A stretch of DNA of 64,000 nt from Candidatus Fokinia solitaria (GCA_943325105.2 CALPOD020000003.1:1-64000), one strand, 5' to 3'; counted from the stretch's first letter, positions 9,302 to 19,901 are shown. Notes: generated from the letters alone by a model not told the origin. Program-made: numbers and translations.

Positions 9302-9928
9302 ATGACAGTAAACAATATCGAATCAAAGCCTTTTGTAAAAAAATCTTTGGAGATTATGGATAATATGATGAATACAAAGAAACGAGTCAACATATCAGAC
9401 TCAGAGATAGAAATTAATGGAAAAAAATTTGTTTTTTCAACATTCAATAAAAGGCTTTTTGCATCAACGATAGATATTTTATTAGTTGCAATTTTGGTTG
9501 CCCCAATCAATTATATCTTTTCCCAACTTGGAATGGATGATTCAATAATAAAGCTACAAATGCAGCCAGAACTTATGTTACAAGACATCACAATGGTAAC
9601 ATTTTTAAAAATGCTTTATAAAAGTGGTCTGATTACTTATATGCTTTTAATGCAATTGATTATAATATTTTTTACTGGATTATATGTAGTGTATTTTTGG
9701 TATAAAAAAGGAGCTACACCAGGTAAAATGTTATTAAGATGCAAAGTTTTAGATGCTAAAACAGGTGAAGGAATTTCTATAAAACAAGGCATTATTAGAT
9801 TCCTCAGTATCCCACTATCAATTTTACCACTCTTGATAGGTTTATTTATGATAGATTTTACAAAAAAGCGACAAGCTCTGCATGATAAAATTGCTGGTAC
9901 AATAGTTGTTTCTTCTAAAAATATATAA
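9302..9928 (+). CDS. RDD family integral membrane protein
   Basis: 208 residues. After a charged N-terminal part (about 50 residues) come three membrane segments: near 57-75 (IDILLVAILVAPINYIF), 105-130 (LLMQLIIIFFTGLYVVYFW) and 160-180 (FLSIPLSILPLLIGLFM). The RDD signature is present: RLFASTIDILL with Arg and Asp in helix 1, GATPGKMLLRCKVLDAKTG between helices 2 and 3, and KRQALHDKIAGTIVV at the end. RDD proteins are poorly characterised; some affect cation homeostasis. It stands between nadE and gpmI without tight linkage. Confidence 0.88.
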   Translation: MTVNNIESKPFVKKSLEIMDNMMNTKKRVNISDSEIEINGKKFVFSTFNKRLFASTIDILLVAILVAPINYIFSQLGMDDSIIKLQMQPELMLQDITMVTFLKMLYKSGLITYMLLMQLIIIFFTGLYVVYFWYKKGATPGKMLLRCKVLDAKTGEGISIKQGIIRFLSIPLSILPLLIGLFMIDFTKKRQALHDKIAGTIVVSSKNI

Positions 9929-10028
9929 AAAACTCAAAGTATCTAATTTTATGTTAATGTTTTTAAAATACAATTAATACATATAACATAATGATATTTA
10001 TTATAATCAATATTTTACTGAGATATAA

Positions 10029-11489
10029 ATGAGAGTTTTACTTTGTATCCTTGATGGCTTAGGAATATCTGAGAACACTAGTAATAAGTTACTTATTCAC
10101 TTTATGCAAAGTCATTTACATAATGGATTACTGTTGAACGCATCAGGTGAACATGTAGGGTTAGTAAGGAATCAGATGGGTAATTCAGAAGTAGGTCATA
10201 TGACAATTGGCAGCGGAAGGATAATTAAACAATATTTAGTAAAGATCAATGAAAGTATATCAAATAATACTTTTCCAGATATAAAACAAAAGTCTGCAGA
10301 AACATATCACCTAATAGGTTTACTATCTGATGGAGGGGTACACTCACATATAGATCATATCTTGCATCTTATAAAGATTTTAAAGACATCTGATGTTAAA
10401 AAAATATATTTACATATAATAACTGATGGGAGGGATACCCCACCAAGATCAGTAGAGGTGTATATAAAAAAACTTATGCCATATTTAGACGATAAATGTG
10501 AAATTGCAACTGTCTGTGGGAGATATTATGCAATGGATCGTGACAATAGAGTAGAAAGAACACAAGCAGCATATGATGCAATTGCATTTGCAAAATCCAA
10601 TCAGTCATTTGATTCCATAATAGATCTTATCTCAAATAATTATAATAATAATATTAGTGATGAATTTTTCTATCCTGCGTGTAATGAAAAATACCCAGGT
10701 ATACAAACGGGTGATGTAGTTGTTTTTTGTAACTTCAGATCTGATAGGATGAAGCAGATAGCTAGAATTATTTCTGAACAATTAAATGATATCAGGATGA
10801 TTTCAATGGTTGACTATTTTGACGGTCAAATCACTTCAATTCAGGCAATATTTCAAAATGAAGTAATACATAATACATTGGGAGAAATTCTATCTAAAAA
10901 TGGAAAGAAACAACTCAGAATATCTGAAACCGAAAAATACGCACATGTGACATTTTTCTTCAATTGCAGTAATGAAAAACCTTATGAAAATGAAAATAGA
11001 ATTCTTATACCATCTCCTAAAATAGCAACATATGATTTGCAGCCTGAGATGTCTGCTTATGAGATCACAGAAAGGCTAATAAAAGAAGTAGAAACAAAAA
11101 AATATGACTTCATATGTGTTAACTTTGCCAATGCAGATATGGTTGGCCATACTGGTAATATAGGTGCAGCAGAAAGAGCATGTGAAGTCTTAGATGAATG
11201 TCTAAATGAAATTAAGAAATCGGTGATAGACAACGACTATATTTTATTTATTACTGCAGATCATGGTAATATTGAGAAGATGTTTGATGAAGATACAAAG
11301 CAGCCACACACAGCTCATACCCTTAATAAAGTACCACTGATATGTGTCAATGATGTTGTTCAAAAAATTTCTGAAGAAAATATTGAATATGGTCTGAGAG
11401 ATATAGCTCCAACAATTCTTAACATTATGAAGATAGATATCCCAGAAGATATGAATGGCAAGCCACTCTTTAAGATGATTAACGACTAA
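10029..11489 (+). CDS. gpmI: Cofactor-independent phosphoglycerate mutase
   Basis: 486 residues, slightly shorter than the usual 500-515. It interconverts 3- and 2-phosphoglycerate through a phosphoserine. Visible are the metal-binding Asp9 in LDGLG, the catalytic Ser53 in [14 protein letters not shown] [36 protein letters not shown], the FRSDRM loop, [10 protein letters not shown] and the second metal site [12 protein letters not shown] and TADHGN. All key motifs are intact. The N-terminal region between residues 14 and 40 is compressed relative to other members, accounting for the length. The 3' end overlaps convergent ndk by 11 bases. Presence argues for at least a partial glycolytic/gluconeogenic route, unlike Rickettsia. 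Confidence 0.95.
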   Translation: MRVLLCILDGLGISENTSNKLLIHFMQSHLHNGLLLNASGEHVGLVRNQMGNSEVGHMTIGSGRIIKQYLVKINESISNNTFPDIKQKSAETYHLIGLLSDGGVHSHIDHILHLIKILKTSDVKKIYLHIITDGRDTPPRSVEVYIKKLMPYLDDKCEIATVCGRYYAMDRDNRVERTQAAYDAIAFAKSNQSFDSIIDLISNNYNNNISDEFFYPACNEKYPGIQTGDVVVFCNFRSDRMKQIARIISEQLNDIRMISMVDYFDGQITSIQAIFQNEVIHNTLGEILSKNGKKQLRISETEKYAHVTFFFNCSNEKPYENENRILIPSPKIATYDLQPEMSAYEITERLIKEVETKKYDFICVNFANADMVGHTGNIGAAERACEVLDECLNEIKKSVIDNDYILFITADHGNIEKMFDEDTKQPHTAHTLNKVPLICVNDVVQKISEENIEYGLRDIAPTILNIMKIDIPEDMNGKPLFKMIND

Positions 11490-11904
11490 AAATCTCTGTG
11501 TCGCTAAAGAAAAAAGCTATTTCAATTTGTGCATTCTCAAGTGAATCAGACCCATGTACACAGTTTGCATCTATGCTTTTTGCAAATTCCTTTCTAATTG
11601 TGCCAAAAAGTGCATCATTAGGATTTGTAGCCCCCATAATGTCACGATTTTTCTTGACAGCATCTTCACCTTCTAAGACTTGTAAAACTACTGGTCCAGA
11701 TATCATAAAATCTACTAAATCTTTAAAGAATGGTCTTTCACTATGGATTGCATAAAACTTTTCAGCATCTTCTCTTGTAAGATGTGCCATTTTCATTGCA
11801 ACTATTTTTAGTCCAACACTTTCTATTTTTGCATTGATTTTTCCTATAAGATTTGATGATACTCCATCAGGCTTTATGATTGATAGTGTTTTTTCTAGTG
11901 CCAT
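11479..11904 (-). CDS. ndk: Nucleoside diphosphate kinase
   Basis: 141 residues, standard length. It transfers the gamma phosphate among nucleotides through a phosphohistidine. The start [13 protein letters not shown] is the family N-terminus, [24 protein letters not shown] and [15 protein letters not shown] follow, and the active-site His sits in NCVHGSDS. The protein ends with the usual [11 protein letters not shown]. It is convergent with gpmI and overlaps its last 11 bases. Confidence 0.96.
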   Translation of the reverse strand: MALEKTLSIIKPDGVSSNLIGKINAKIESVGLKIVAMKMAHLTREDAEKFYAIHSERPFFKDLVDFMISGPVVLQVLEGEDAVKKNRDIMGATNPNDALFGTIRKEFAKSIDANCVHGSDSLENAQIEIAFFFSDTEIFSR

Positions 11905-11988
11905 TTGTAATTTTTATATTTGTTAATAAATAATTCAAGATACTATCAATATTCAAAAATTGCAATTAGAGGTCTGATATGAGCTCAA

Positions 11989-12915
11989 TCACTTAGTTCT
12001 AGTAATTGCTCTAATTTTAGCAGATCTAGCTCTAGGATTCCTCTTGATTTCACTTTTTGATGGCTTCAATACGTTTTTAGTAAGATTTTCAAATGACTTG
12101 TCATTAGTCTCTTGTACTTTAAATTTATTGACATGACTCTTGTAAGTATACTCTTTAAAGATATCCTTCACAATTTTATCCTCTAGGCCTTGAAATGTTA
12201 TAATGACTATCTTCCCACCAACTCCTATAAATTCGATTGCATCTTTCAAACCTATTTCTAATTCTTTTAATTCATCATTAACAAAAACTCTGATAGCTTG
12301 AAATGTCAGTGTAGCTGGATGTATTTTACCACGTTTAGGTACGACTGATTTGACTAATTCAGCTAATTCCAATGTTGTTGTTATGGGAGAGTTTTTTCTA
12401 TGTTTACAGATTACTTGTGCGATTTTATCTGCCTGTCTTTCTTCTCCATATTTCAATAAAATACTAGCTATCTTTGCTTCAGAATATTTATTGACAACTT
12501 CATATGCAGAGATTTTATTATGCCCCATTGTCATTGTGAGAGGGCCATCTTTCATGAATGAGAAGCCTCTTTCAGGATTATTTATTTGCATGGATGACAC
12601 GCCTATATCAAACAGCACTCCAGATATTATTTGGTTTTCTACAAAATTTTTTATTTCACTAAATTTTGCATTGATAAATTGTAACCGATTAGGAAACTTT
12701 TCTTGAAGATGATCTGCAAAAACTTTTACGTTAGGGTCTCGATCAATACCTATCACTCTACACTTGGAAGATACATTGAGGAGCTCCCTGGTATGACCAC
12801 CAGCGCCAAATGTTGCATCTATGTAATTTGAGTTGTCTTGGGGCGCTAAGAGTTCTAGCACCTTCTGAACCATGACAGAAGAATGTGCTTTTTCTTCTTT
12901 ATTATTTGGTAACAA
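11989..12915 (-). CDS. rsmH: 16S rRNA m4C1402 methyltransferase
   Basis: 308 residues. The AdoMet site is seen in YIDATFGAGGHTREL (near residues 37-51), followed by VIGIDRDP and GVLFDIGVSSMQI...ERGFSF, then HPATLTFQAIRVFVNDEL and the C-terminal KPSKSEIKRNPRARSAKIRA, all diagnostic. The chosen start places AHSSVMV at the position of the family HIPVML. It overlaps the end of acpP by 14 bases, so rsmH is probably translated from the acpP message. This is unlike the usual mraZ-rsmH-ftsL setting of the division cluster. Confidence 0.95.
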   Translation of the reverse strand: MLPNNKEEKAHSSVMVQKVLELLAPQDNSNYIDATFGAGGHTRELLNVSSKCRVIGIDRDPNVKVFADHLQEKFPNRLQFINAKFSEIKNFVENQIISGVLFDIGVSSMQINNPERGFSFMKDGPLTMTMGHNKISAYEVVNKYSEAKIASILLKYGEERQADKIAQVICKHRKNSPITTTLELAELVKSVVPKRGKIHPATLTFQAIRVFVNDELKELEIGLKDAIEFIGVGGKIVIITFQGLEDKIVKDIFKEYTYKSHVNKFKVQETNDKSFENLTKNVLKPSKSEIKRNPRARSAKIRAITRTK

Positions 12916-13153
12916 CGCTCTCTATGTAAGAGATTGCATCAGAAACAGTTTTGATTTTCTCAGCTGCATCATCAGGGATTTCTACGCTGAATTCTTTGAA
13001 TTCTTCTTCGAAATTCATCATGATTTCTACCCTTGCAAGGCTATCCATTGCAAGATCTTCGACAAATCTGTCTTCCAGCTTTATTCTTTCTGGATCTATT
13101 TCTAACTTCTTTGCTATTACTTTTTTTACACGACTTTCAATTGTTAAACTCAT
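12902..13153 (-). CDS. acpP: Acyl carrier protein
   Basis: 83 residues, acidic, four-helix carrier protein. The phosphopantetheine attachment Ser38 is in the DLAMDSLARVEIMM helix (family DSLDxVELVM), with ERIKLEDRFVEDL before it. It carries growing fatty acyl chains. The C-terminus overlaps the start of rsmH by 14 bases. The fab genes usually next to acpP are not here. A good promoter lies just upstream. Confidence 0.95.
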   Translation of the reverse strand: MSLTIESRVKKVIAKKLEIDPERIKLEDRFVEDLAMDSLARVEIMMNFEEEFKEFSVEIPDDAAEKIKTVSDAISYIESVVTK

Positions 13154-13197
13154 ATAAATGATTTTATGTTATTTATTTTTAAGCAAGATAGAATCAT

Positions 13198-13225
13198 TTA
13201 ATAACATAAGTTGATCGCTTGTCAA
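13198..13225 (-). promoter_or_regulatory. Probable sigma70 promoter of acpP-rsmH
   Basis: On the minus strand a perfect TTGACA (13225-13220) is followed after 16 bases by TATTAA (13203-13198), about 45 bases before the acpP ATG. The -35 is consensus and the -10 matches at four of six positions. The divergent strand carries a TATAAT at 13258-13263 about 40 bases before the YhdP-like gene but without a good -35. Confidence 0.5.
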
Positions 13226-13303
13226 AGGTTTTTATGCTGATTTTATTTTGTAAATGATATAATATTATAAATATTTTATTTTATTTACAGGTTATATCTT
13301 CTG

Positions 13304-16300
13304 ATGCATAGGGTTTTTTCAAGACTTAATAGTTTTATTATTCTGAATCTCTTTATTGTTGTACTTTTGATTTTCATTAGTATTTTGATCAGCCATAGTG
13401 TTGGACTGATTAAACATGCTGAGTTCTTACACAAACAAAGCGGTACAATTATAAATATCAATGATGTAGGATATTCATGGGGAAAAAAATTTTCCTCATT
13501 TAAAGTGAGATTTTCTAATATTTCAATCAAAAAAATACATGAATATAATTCTGAAAAGATTATATCAGATGTCGTATTAACCTTAAATCTTAAGTCTCTA
13601 TATAAAAATTTAAAGCATTCTGTAACCAATCAAAGCTTAAATGCAGATGATTATCCAGTAGTATATTTGAATGTAAAAGGTATATCAGTTGAGAAAATTT
13701 CTGATTTTTTATTGAAGCACAAACCTCAAAATAGCTATTACTACATTAAAAAACGTGATCAAGAAATAATTTTGAACAATTTAATTATTTTTCTTAATAA
13801 ATATCATTTTGACAATTTTAAGATTGAGTTACATTTTGATGATTTGGATTTTCAAAAAATATTTAAAAACTATGCAACGGCAAATTTTGTAAACAATAAC
13901 ATTGGTATTCAAAAAATAACTTTTTTTAGTGCTGTAAATAGCAAGGATTACATAGGTCAGATACGCATAAAGTATAGCTTGAACAATAGAGATGGAACGA
14001 TTTCAGGATTAGTTTTAAGGCAACCAATCAAATCTCAAAATACTATTTCTGAAATGATATATGGCATCAGACAAAGCGATTACACAAATCTTGTAGTCAA
14101 ATTATATGGTTATATTGATCAATTCATTACATATGGAAATGAAAAGATTAACCTTATAAGTTCTGATGATTTTGCTGATTTTTTAATATCATACAATATT
14201 TCACATAAAGACACACTTTTTGAAGGTAAAATAAATAGTTTGAAAATCCAGTTACATAATCTTGGTGATAAGAAAATTTCAATGGAAAATGTAAACATTG
14301 AAGCTAGATATAATAGTAAATTAAAAACTTTAAGAGTTAAAAAATTTGATCTTGATTTATTGGAGAATAAAAAAGCTATAAATTTCTCAGGCAATCTATC
14401 AATTTCACCAGATAACTATTTAGAGCTATCTTTGAAAACAAATAATAAATTTAACGGTAGAAAAATTTTTAATTACTGGCCAATTCATAAAGGTCAAAAA
14501 GTGAAGAATATATTGCTTGATATAGTCAAGCACGCATTTGTTGAAAGTGCAGAGTTAAAAATAAAAACTTTACTCAATCAAAAAGTATCCAATAATTTAT
14601 CGTCTTTAGAAGTGAATTTAAAAATCAGTGATGCACTACTACATAAAAAAATCTATGATAAAAATTATGCATTAAAAGCTGATTTAGGTAATCTAAATAT
14701 AGGATTACATGCTTTGAAAATTACCTCAGACCAAATAGTTATTAACGATATACTACATGCAAATGATGTTGATATCTTAATTCCATTTTATAAAAGTGAT
14801 TCTCCAACACATAGTGACATTAAATTTAAAATAAATACAAGTGCAAAAATTTTAGAAAATTTGTATGAAGAAATCTTCAAGGAAACACAGGGATATCAAG
14901 GTAAAGTAATAGATGGCAAAATATCATTGGATGTAAAATCTACCATTGCAACAAATAAAAAGTTTAATTTAAACGATATAGTATTTATTATGAATGCAAA
15001 GATACAAAACCTTTTTCTAAAAAATCAGAAAAAAACTTATAACATAAATTCAAATGATTTGAAGTTACATCTCTCTAATGGAGAATTAAAAGCAACAGGT
15101 GAACTAGAATATAATAAAATAAAGATAAAAAAACTTAATCTTCTATCTCATATATTAGACAAATCAGATGGAAGAATCAAAGACTATCAATATTCTATAA
15201 ATTTTATATTACCATTAGAACAAAAGTCATTAGTAGAATTACTCAAAAGGCAAAATTTTATGATCGATCTCAAAGGTTATGTCATAGGTACTTTTTCAAA
15301 CTTTAAAAATTCTAAGACAATAAAACTAGACTTAAATAATACAGATATCAGTATTCCAACTTTAGGCATTAATAAATCCAAACATCATCATGGTAATTTA
15401 AACTTTGCACTTACAGAAAGTATTAATTCTCAGGAGCTCAATATTAGTGGTATAAAGCTAACTATCCCTGAGGTTAGTATGAGTGGTGAAATGATATTAG
15501 ATACACAAAATTACAACTTAAAAAACACTAAACTATCTTTTGAAAAATTTTTCAATAATGTTTTTGATCTTGAATATTCATATCCTGAAAAATCAAAAAA
15601 CCAACATATCTATAAAATTAATGGGAGTACTATTGAAGTTCTGGATCTACAAAAAATAATCAAAAATATGCAAAAAAATTTGAAAAAAGATTATAAAACA
15701 GACAGTGTTCATAATTTTGATGTTGTAGCTGAAACAGTACGTGTTGATTCAAAAGATTTATTAAAAGATTTAAAAATACGATTTATTGTACAAAATAATG
15801 AGATGAAAAAAGTTGATGGAGCAGCATATACAAGTGGGAAAAAGGGTTATGTTAGGATATTTTTCGATAGTCCAGTATTTGCATTTGTATTACATAATAC
15901 AGGGCAGCTCTCAAGTGATTTATTCAATTCTAAGAGTCTACAAAAAGGCAATTTATCAGTTTACGCTAATCTCAATGATTCAATTCTCAAAGGCGACTTA
16001 TACTTTAAAAACTTTAAAGTGTTACAATCACCTTTAGTAACTACAATATTAAGAATTTTTGCATTTAGTGGTAGTAATATACTGCAAATACTAACAAATG
16101 GTATAGATTTTTCAAATATGCATTGTGACATATCATTTACAAAGCAAATGATGTATTTAAAACAATGTCAGGCTTTTAGTGATGTATTGCTATTAGGTGC
16201 AGATGCAGAAGTAAATTTTACTAATAATTCTGGTTTAGTAGAAGGCATGATAATTCCTAGTAGTTTAATAAATTTACCGATTATCTTATTACAAAGAATT

Positions 16301-16489
16301 TTTACAGATAGAAAAACAAATCTATTGGATTCAGTAGAAGGGCGGAAAAATTTCTCAATTAATTGGGATAACTCACAAAAAGCAATTATCAAAACAAATC
16401 CAATTTCCTTTGTTTTACCTGGGATTTTTAGCTACTTTTTGTCACAAAAAAAGACAATTAATCAAGATAATATTAAGGAAGTTAATTAG
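13304..16489 (+). CDS. YhdP/AsmA-like (DUF3971) envelope lipid-transfer protein
   Basis: A 1061-residue protein with one N-terminal membrane anchor (about residues 12-32) and a very long repetitive beta-rich body, as in AsmA-like bridge proteins (YhdP, TamB, DUF3971). The C-terminal region resembles the conserved AsmA end: GNLSVYANLNDSILKG, SPLVTTILRIFAFSG, and GADAEVNFTNNSGLVEGMIIPSS. Such proteins span the periplasm and are implicated in phospholipid movement to the outer membrane. It is very Lys/Asn/Ile rich. It converges with the zinc-finger gene, overlapping 8 bases. Exact paralogue (YhdP or AsmA) cannot be decided by eye. Confidence 0.8.
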   Translation: MHRVFSRLNSFIILNLFIVVLLIFISILISHSVGLIKHAEFLHKQSGTIININDVGYSWGKKFSSFKVRFSNISIKKIHEYNSEKIISDVVLTLNLKSLYKNLKHSVTNQSLNADDYPVVYLNVKGISVEKISDFLLKHKPQNSYYYIKKRDQEIILNNLIIFLNKYHFDNFKIELHFDDLDFQKIFKNYATANFVNNNIGIQKITFFSAVNSKDYIGQIRIKYSLNNRDGTISGLVLRQPIKSQNTISEMIYGIRQSDYTNLVVKLYGYIDQFITYGNEKINLISSDDFADFLISYNISHKDTLFEGKINSLKIQLHNLGDKKISMENVNIEARYNSKLKTLRVKKFDLDLLENKKAINFSGNLSISPDNYLELSLKTNNKFNGRKIFNYWPIHKGQKVKNILLDIVKHAFVESAELKIKTLLNQKVSNNLSSLEVNLKISDALLHKKIYDKNYALKADLGNLNIGLHALKITSDQIVINDILHANDVDILIPFYKSDSPTHSDIKFKINTSAKILENLYEEIFKETQGYQGKVIDGKISLDVKSTIATNKKFNLNDIVFIMNAKIQNLFLKNQKKTYNINSNDLKLHLSNGELKATGELEYNKIKIKKLNLLSHILDKSDGRIKDYQYSINFILPLEQKSLVELLKRQNFMIDLKGYVIGTFSNFKNSKTIKLDLNNTDISIPTLGINKSKHHHGNLNFALTESINSQELNISGIKLTIPEVSMSGEMILDTQNYNLKNTKLSFEKFFNNVFDLEYSYPEKSKNQHIYKINGSTIEVLDLQKIIKNMQKNLKKDYKTDSVHNFDVVAETVRVDSKDLLKDLKIRFIVQNNEMKKVDGAAYTSGKKGYVRIFFDSPVFAFVLHNTGQLSSDLFNSKSLQKGNLSVYANLNDSILKGDLYFKNFKVLQSPLVTTILRIFAFSGSNILQILTNGIDFSNMHCDISFTKQMMYLKQCQAFSDVLLLGADAEVNFTNNSGLVEGMIIPSSLINLPIILLQRIFTDRKTNLLDSVEGRKNFSINWDNSQKAIIKTNPISFVLPGIFSYFLSQKKTINQDNIKEVN

Positions 16490-16679
16490 AGTCTGTGGCT
16501 TCTGTAGCTTCAATATATCGTCTATTATTACGTTTATGTATGATAAACTTTTTAGAGCAATAAGGGCACACTGTTACTTGTTTAGAATTTACATGCAAGT
16601 ACACAAGTGGGTGTTTTGATTCTAAGTCTAAGCCACCTGAACAGTTTATTTTTTCATCTTTTTCTTTTGTCATAGACAA
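16482..16679 (-). CDS. Zinc-finger CHCC protein (NDUFS6-like)
   Basis: 65 residues containing INCSGG...ESKHPLVYLHV......VCPYCSKKF, the zf-CHCC pattern Cys-x8-His-x14-Cys-x2-Cys found in mitochondrial complex I subunit NDUFS6 and alphaproteobacterial homologues. It likely binds zinc and helps complex I assembly or stability. The gene is convergent with the YhdP-like gene (8-base overlap) and sits back to back with sdhCDA across a 273-base intergenic region. Confidence 0.88.
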   Translation of the reverse strand: MSMTKEKDEKINCSGGLDLESKHPLVYLHVNSKQVTVCPYCSKKFIIHKRNNRRYIEATEATDSN

Positions 16680-16826
16680 TATTATTTTTTGTTAAATTAT
16701 TAATTTATATTATACCATTATCAGATCTCAAAACACTATATTTTATTACCTATTTCAAACAACAAAAAATGATATTTTAAGGGGGGATTTTAATTAAAAA
16801 ACAAAAATATTTGAGGAAAATAACTA

Positions 16827-16855
16827 TTGTGGAACTAATTTTGATATGTTAAAAT
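16827..16855 (+). promoter_or_regulatory. Candidate promoter of sdhCDA
   Basis: TTGTGG (16827-16832) and TAAAAT (16850-16855) are separated by 17 bases. The -10 matches five of six positions and the -35 three of six. This lies about 97 bases before sdhC and just upstream of a perfect palindrome. Confidence 0.4.
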
Positions 16856-16863
16856 TATTCAAA

Positions 16864-16879
16864 TAATTGAGCTCAATTA
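16864..16879. promoter_or_regulatory. 16-base perfect palindrome, candidate sdh operator
   Basis: TAATTGAGCTCAATTA is a perfect 16-base palindrome beginning 9 bases after the candidate -10, so it would overlap or immediately follow the transcription start. The position is that of a repressor site. No regulator gene is adjacent, and the role is inferred only from symmetry and position. Confidence 0.4.
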
Positions 16880-16952
16880 CCTTTGTTTTTATAAGCATTG
16901 TTACAAGTAATAAATTTAAGAAGCACAAACAATAAAATACAGTGATTTGTAA

Positions 16953-17354
16953 ATGAATTATAAAGCAAAACCTCTTTCCCCACACCTAGGAATTTATAAA
17001 CCTCAAGTTACATCGATTTTATCAATTCTACATCGTATCACAGGGGTATACATGTTTTTTTTCATTGTTATAGGTGCATTAGGTATATTCTTCTTCAAGC
17101 ACCCTCTAGATTTTTTACAATATCAAAAAAATGATGCTGGGATTCTTACAAATGCCTTAATATTGATGCTATTTGGCTTCGTTTTTTGTCTTTCATATCA
17201 TGTTTGTGCAGGAATTAGATACTTATTCTGGACTTGTAATATAGGTTTGAATATGAAAGGGGTTAGGTTATCAGCAAAACTTATAATATTTTGTACACTT
17301 TTATTTATAGCTTTAAGCATGTATTTATTCTTTATAAAATCAATGACAATGTAA
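16953..17354 (+). CDS. sdhC: Succinate dehydrogenase cytochrome b556 subunit
   Basis: 133 residues with three membrane helices (about 30-52, 67-90 and 107-127). The N-terminus MNYKAKPLSPHLGIYKPQ and SILSILHRITGVYMF with the quinone-site Ser/His-Arg are typical. The heme-ligand His is in SYHVCAGIRYLFWT (family HxxxGIRHLxWD; here the second His is Tyr and Asp is Thr). Together with SdhD it anchors the SdhAB catalytic part and binds heme b and ubiquinone. First gene of sdhCDA; 13 bases before sdhD. Confidence 0.93.
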   Translation: MNYKAKPLSPHLGIYKPQVTSILSILHRITGVYMFFFIVIGALGIFFFKHPLDFLQYQKNDAGILTNALILMLFGFVFCLSYHVCAGIRYLFWTCNIGLNMKGVRLSAKLIIFCTLLFIALSMYLFFIKSMTM

Positions 17355-17367
17355 AAATAATCAGATA

Positions 17368-17769
17368 ATGACAAGCCCTACACAATCATATCTATTACAA
17401 AGAGTCAGCGGAGCAATAATGGCGCCTTTATCAGTATGGCTACTATTTTGGATCATACCTGCTATTGGTGGAATAGTCTTTGGAAATGAAGAACAGTTCC
17501 ATAATTGTACTCAAATTATTTTCGGCTCTGTACAAAGTATTACTTGTATAATAGTTTTTTTAGCTTGCAGTATGTATCACAGTGTTCTTGGATTCAAATC
17601 AATTATCAATGATTACATCTCTTGTGATACAACAAAAAAAGTTATAAATTTCCTTACTATAGGAGTGGCATTTGGTGTCACAATATTTATCTCCGTACTA
17701 TTTTTGACAGTTCATATACAAATTGAATCTCTAGAAAAAACACCACTTATAGAAAACAACAGCAAATAG
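17368..17769 (+). CDS. sdhD: Succinate dehydrogenase membrane anchor subunit
   Basis: 133 residues with three predicted membrane helices. QSYLLQRVSGAIMAPLSVWLLFW fits the SdhD N-terminal helix with its Arg, and SMYHSVLGFKSIINDYI contains the heme-ligand His and the DYI motif near the quinone site. It lies between sdhC and sdhA (9-base gap to sdhA). The C-terminal 20 residues are polar and poorly conserved. Confidence 0.9.
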   Translation: MTSPTQSYLLQRVSGAIMAPLSVWLLFWIIPAIGGIVFGNEEQFHNCTQIIFGSVQSITCIIVFLACSMYHSVLGFKSIINDYISCDTTKKVINFLTIGVAFGVTIFISVLFLTVHIQIESLEKTPLIENNSK

Positions 17770-17778
17770 AAAGCGATA

Positions 17779-19569
17779 ATGAAAAATGCATATGATATAG
17801 TCGACCATCATTATGATGTAATCGTTGTTGGAGCTGGTGGAGCAGGCTTAAGAGCTACCCTTGGAATGGTTGAACAAGGGCTAAATGTTGCATGTATTAC
17901 AAAAGTCTTCCCAACACGTAGTCATACAGTAGCTGCACAAGGTGGCATAAGCGCTGCATTAGGTAATATGGGAGAAGACGACTGGAGATGGCATATGTAT
18001 GATACAATTAAAGGCTCAGATTGGCTTGGTGACCAGGATGCAATTGAGTACATGTGTAAAAATGCTATGCAGGCAGTCATCGAACTTGAAAGCTATGGAG
18101 TTCCATTTTCAAGGACAGTTGATGGCAAAATATATCAAAGACCTTTTGGTGGTATGACAACTCATTTCGGTGAGGGTGAAAGTGCTCAGAGAACCTGTGC
18201 TGCAGCGGATAGAACTGGACATGCAATTCTACATACTTTATATCAACAGTGTTTAAAACTTAATGCTAGTTTTTTTATTGAGTATTTTACAATAGACTTG
18301 ATAATGGGAGCAGATGGTCAGTGTAAAGGAGTTATTGCTTACTCTCTAGAAGATGGAAAGTTACATAGATTTTCAGCTGGAATGGTACTCCTGGCAACTG
18401 GTGGATATGGGAGAGCATACTTCTCAGCAACTTCAGCTCATACCTGTACAGGAGATGGCAATGGTATGGCATTAAGGGCAGGGCTGCAGCTTCAAGATAT
18501 GGAGTTTGTACAATTTCATCCCACTGGAATATATGGTGCAGGCTGTCTTATAAGTGAAGGAGTAAGAGGTGAGGGTGGATATCTCATAAATTCTGAAGGA
18601 GAAAGATTTATGGAAAGATATGCTCCACATGCTAAAGACTTAGCTTCTCGCGATGTAGTAAGCAGAGCAATCACAATGGAAATAATTGAAGGCAGAGGAT
18701 GCGGACCTAATAAAGACTGTGCAATGCTTGTCTTGTCACATCTAGAACCTCAGGTAATAGCTGAAAGACTACCTGGAATATCAGATACAGCCAAAATATT
18801 TGCTGGAGTCGATGTAACGAAAGAACCTATACCTGTACAGCCAACAGTTCATTATAATATGGGTGGTATTCCAACAAACATACATGGTGAGGTAGTTTTA
18901 AATGATGAAAAGGGACAGAGAATAGTACCAGGATTAATGGCAATAGGTGAGACAGCCTGTGTATCAGTACATGGTGCGAACAGATTAGGATCAAATTCTT
19001 TACTAGATTTGGTAGTCTTTGGGAGAGCAGCTGGAATCAGAGCCGGGGAAATAGTTAAAAAGAATTCAAGAATAAATTTAGGTAAATCTGATGGTGAGAC
19101 AAGCATAGCGTACTTTGATGCTTTAAGACATTCTAAAGGTGAATACTCGACATCTGAACTAAGAAAAGAAATGCAATCAATAATGCAAAAATACGTGAGT
19201 GTTTTTAGAAATGAGGAAAAACTTGTAGAAGGATGTGCAAAGATCTTAGAAAATTTCAAAAAATTCAATTCAGTAAAGGTCACTGATAAAAGTATGATTT
19301 GGAATAGTGATCTTGTTGAGACAATGGAATTAGATAATTTGCGCTTACAATCATTAGCAACAATATTTTCAGCTCTAAATAGAAAGGAAAGTAGAGGTGC
19401 GCATGCGAGAGAAGACTATCCTGAGAGAGATGATGAACACTGGCTGAAGCACACTCTCATATCAGTTGATTCTAAGAGTGGGAATAAACAAATAAATTAC
19501 AGGCCTGTCTCACTATCTACAATGACTGATGAAGTATCACCGGTGCCTCTCAAGAAAAGAGTCTACTAA
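17779..19569 (+). CDS. sdhA: Succinate dehydrogenase flavoprotein subunit
   Basis: 596 residues, full length. It oxidises succinate to fumarate with covalently bound FAD. Seen are [11 protein letters not shown], the FAD-linking His in [12 protein letters not shown], the substrate loops [11 protein letters not shown] and [11 protein letters not shown], the active-site Arg region [59 protein letters not shown], and the C-terminal [16 protein letters not shown]. No sdhB follows; instead convergent ferredoxin overlaps the stop by 4 bases. Separation of sdhB from sdhCDA is usual in Rickettsiales. Confidence 0.97.
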   Translation: MKNAYDIVDHHYDVIVVGAGGAGLRATLGMVEQGLNVACITKVFPTRSHTVAAQGGISAALGNMGEDDWRWHMYDTIKGSDWLGDQDAIEYMCKNAMQAVIELESYGVPFSRTVDGKIYQRPFGGMTTHFGEGESAQRTCAAADRTGHAILHTLYQQCLKLNASFFIEYFTIDLIMGADGQCKGVIAYSLEDGKLHRFSAGMVLLATGGYGRAYFSATSAHTCTGDGNGMALRAGLQLQDMEFVQFHPTGIYGAGCLISEGVRGEGGYLINSEGERFMERYAPHAKDLASRDVVSRAITMEIIEGRGCGPNKDCAMLVLSHLEPQVIAERLPGISDTAKIFAGVDVTKEPIPVQPTVHYNMGGIPTNIHGEVVLNDEKGQRIVPGLMAIGETACVSVHGANRLGSNSLLDLVVFGRAAGIRAGEIVKKNSRINLGKSDGETSIAYFDALRHSKGEYSTSELRKEMQSIMQKYVSVFRNEEKLVEGCAKILENFKKFNSVKVTDKSMIWNSDLVETMELDNLRLQSLATIFSALNRKESRGAHAREDYPERDDEHWLKHTLISVDSKSGNKQINYRPVSLSTMTDEVSPVPLKKRVY

Positions 19570-19901
19570 TCTTCAAGTAAGATATTTCTTGTTGCTTTTG
19601 GTAGTGTGACTGTTATTCCATCAAGCTTATCCGAAATAATTATCTGACAGCACAGTCTTGATGTTTTTTGTAAATCAAATGCAAGATCTAACATGTCTTC
19701 TTCATCCTCAGATGCTATTTCTAGCTTATTAAAATCTTTTTCATCAACTATGACATGACATGTAGAACAAGCTAAAGATCCACCGCATGCCCCCTCTATA
19801 TCTATGTTATTTTTGTGTGCAACTTCCAATAAAGATAGTCCAATGTTTGCATCAACAGTTACTAATTCACCTTTTACATCTATAAAATTAACTTTTGGCA
19901 T
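19566..19901 (-). CDS. fdx: Adrenodoxin-type 2Fe-2S ferredoxin
   Basis: 111 residues with the Cys39-x5-Cys45-x2-Cys48 loop in [14 protein letters not shown] and the fourth Cys near residue 85 in TSRLCCQI. The [13 protein letters not shown] stretch is the acidic partner-binding helix of ISC-type ferredoxins. It supplies electrons for iron-sulfur cluster assembly; the isc genes are not next to it here. Convergent with sdhA. Confidence 0.94.
   Translation of the reverse strand: MPKVNFIDVKGELVTVDANIGLSLLEVAHKNNIDIEGACGGSLACSTCHVIVDEKDFNKLEIASEDEEDMLDLAFDLQKTSRLCCQIIISDKLDGITVTLPKATRNILLED

Noticed and set aside
14119..16037. Several 70-90-codon frames within the YhdP-like gene
   Set aside because: They are alternate-frame shadows of a continuous 1061-codon gene with matching C-terminal AsmA-like blocks.
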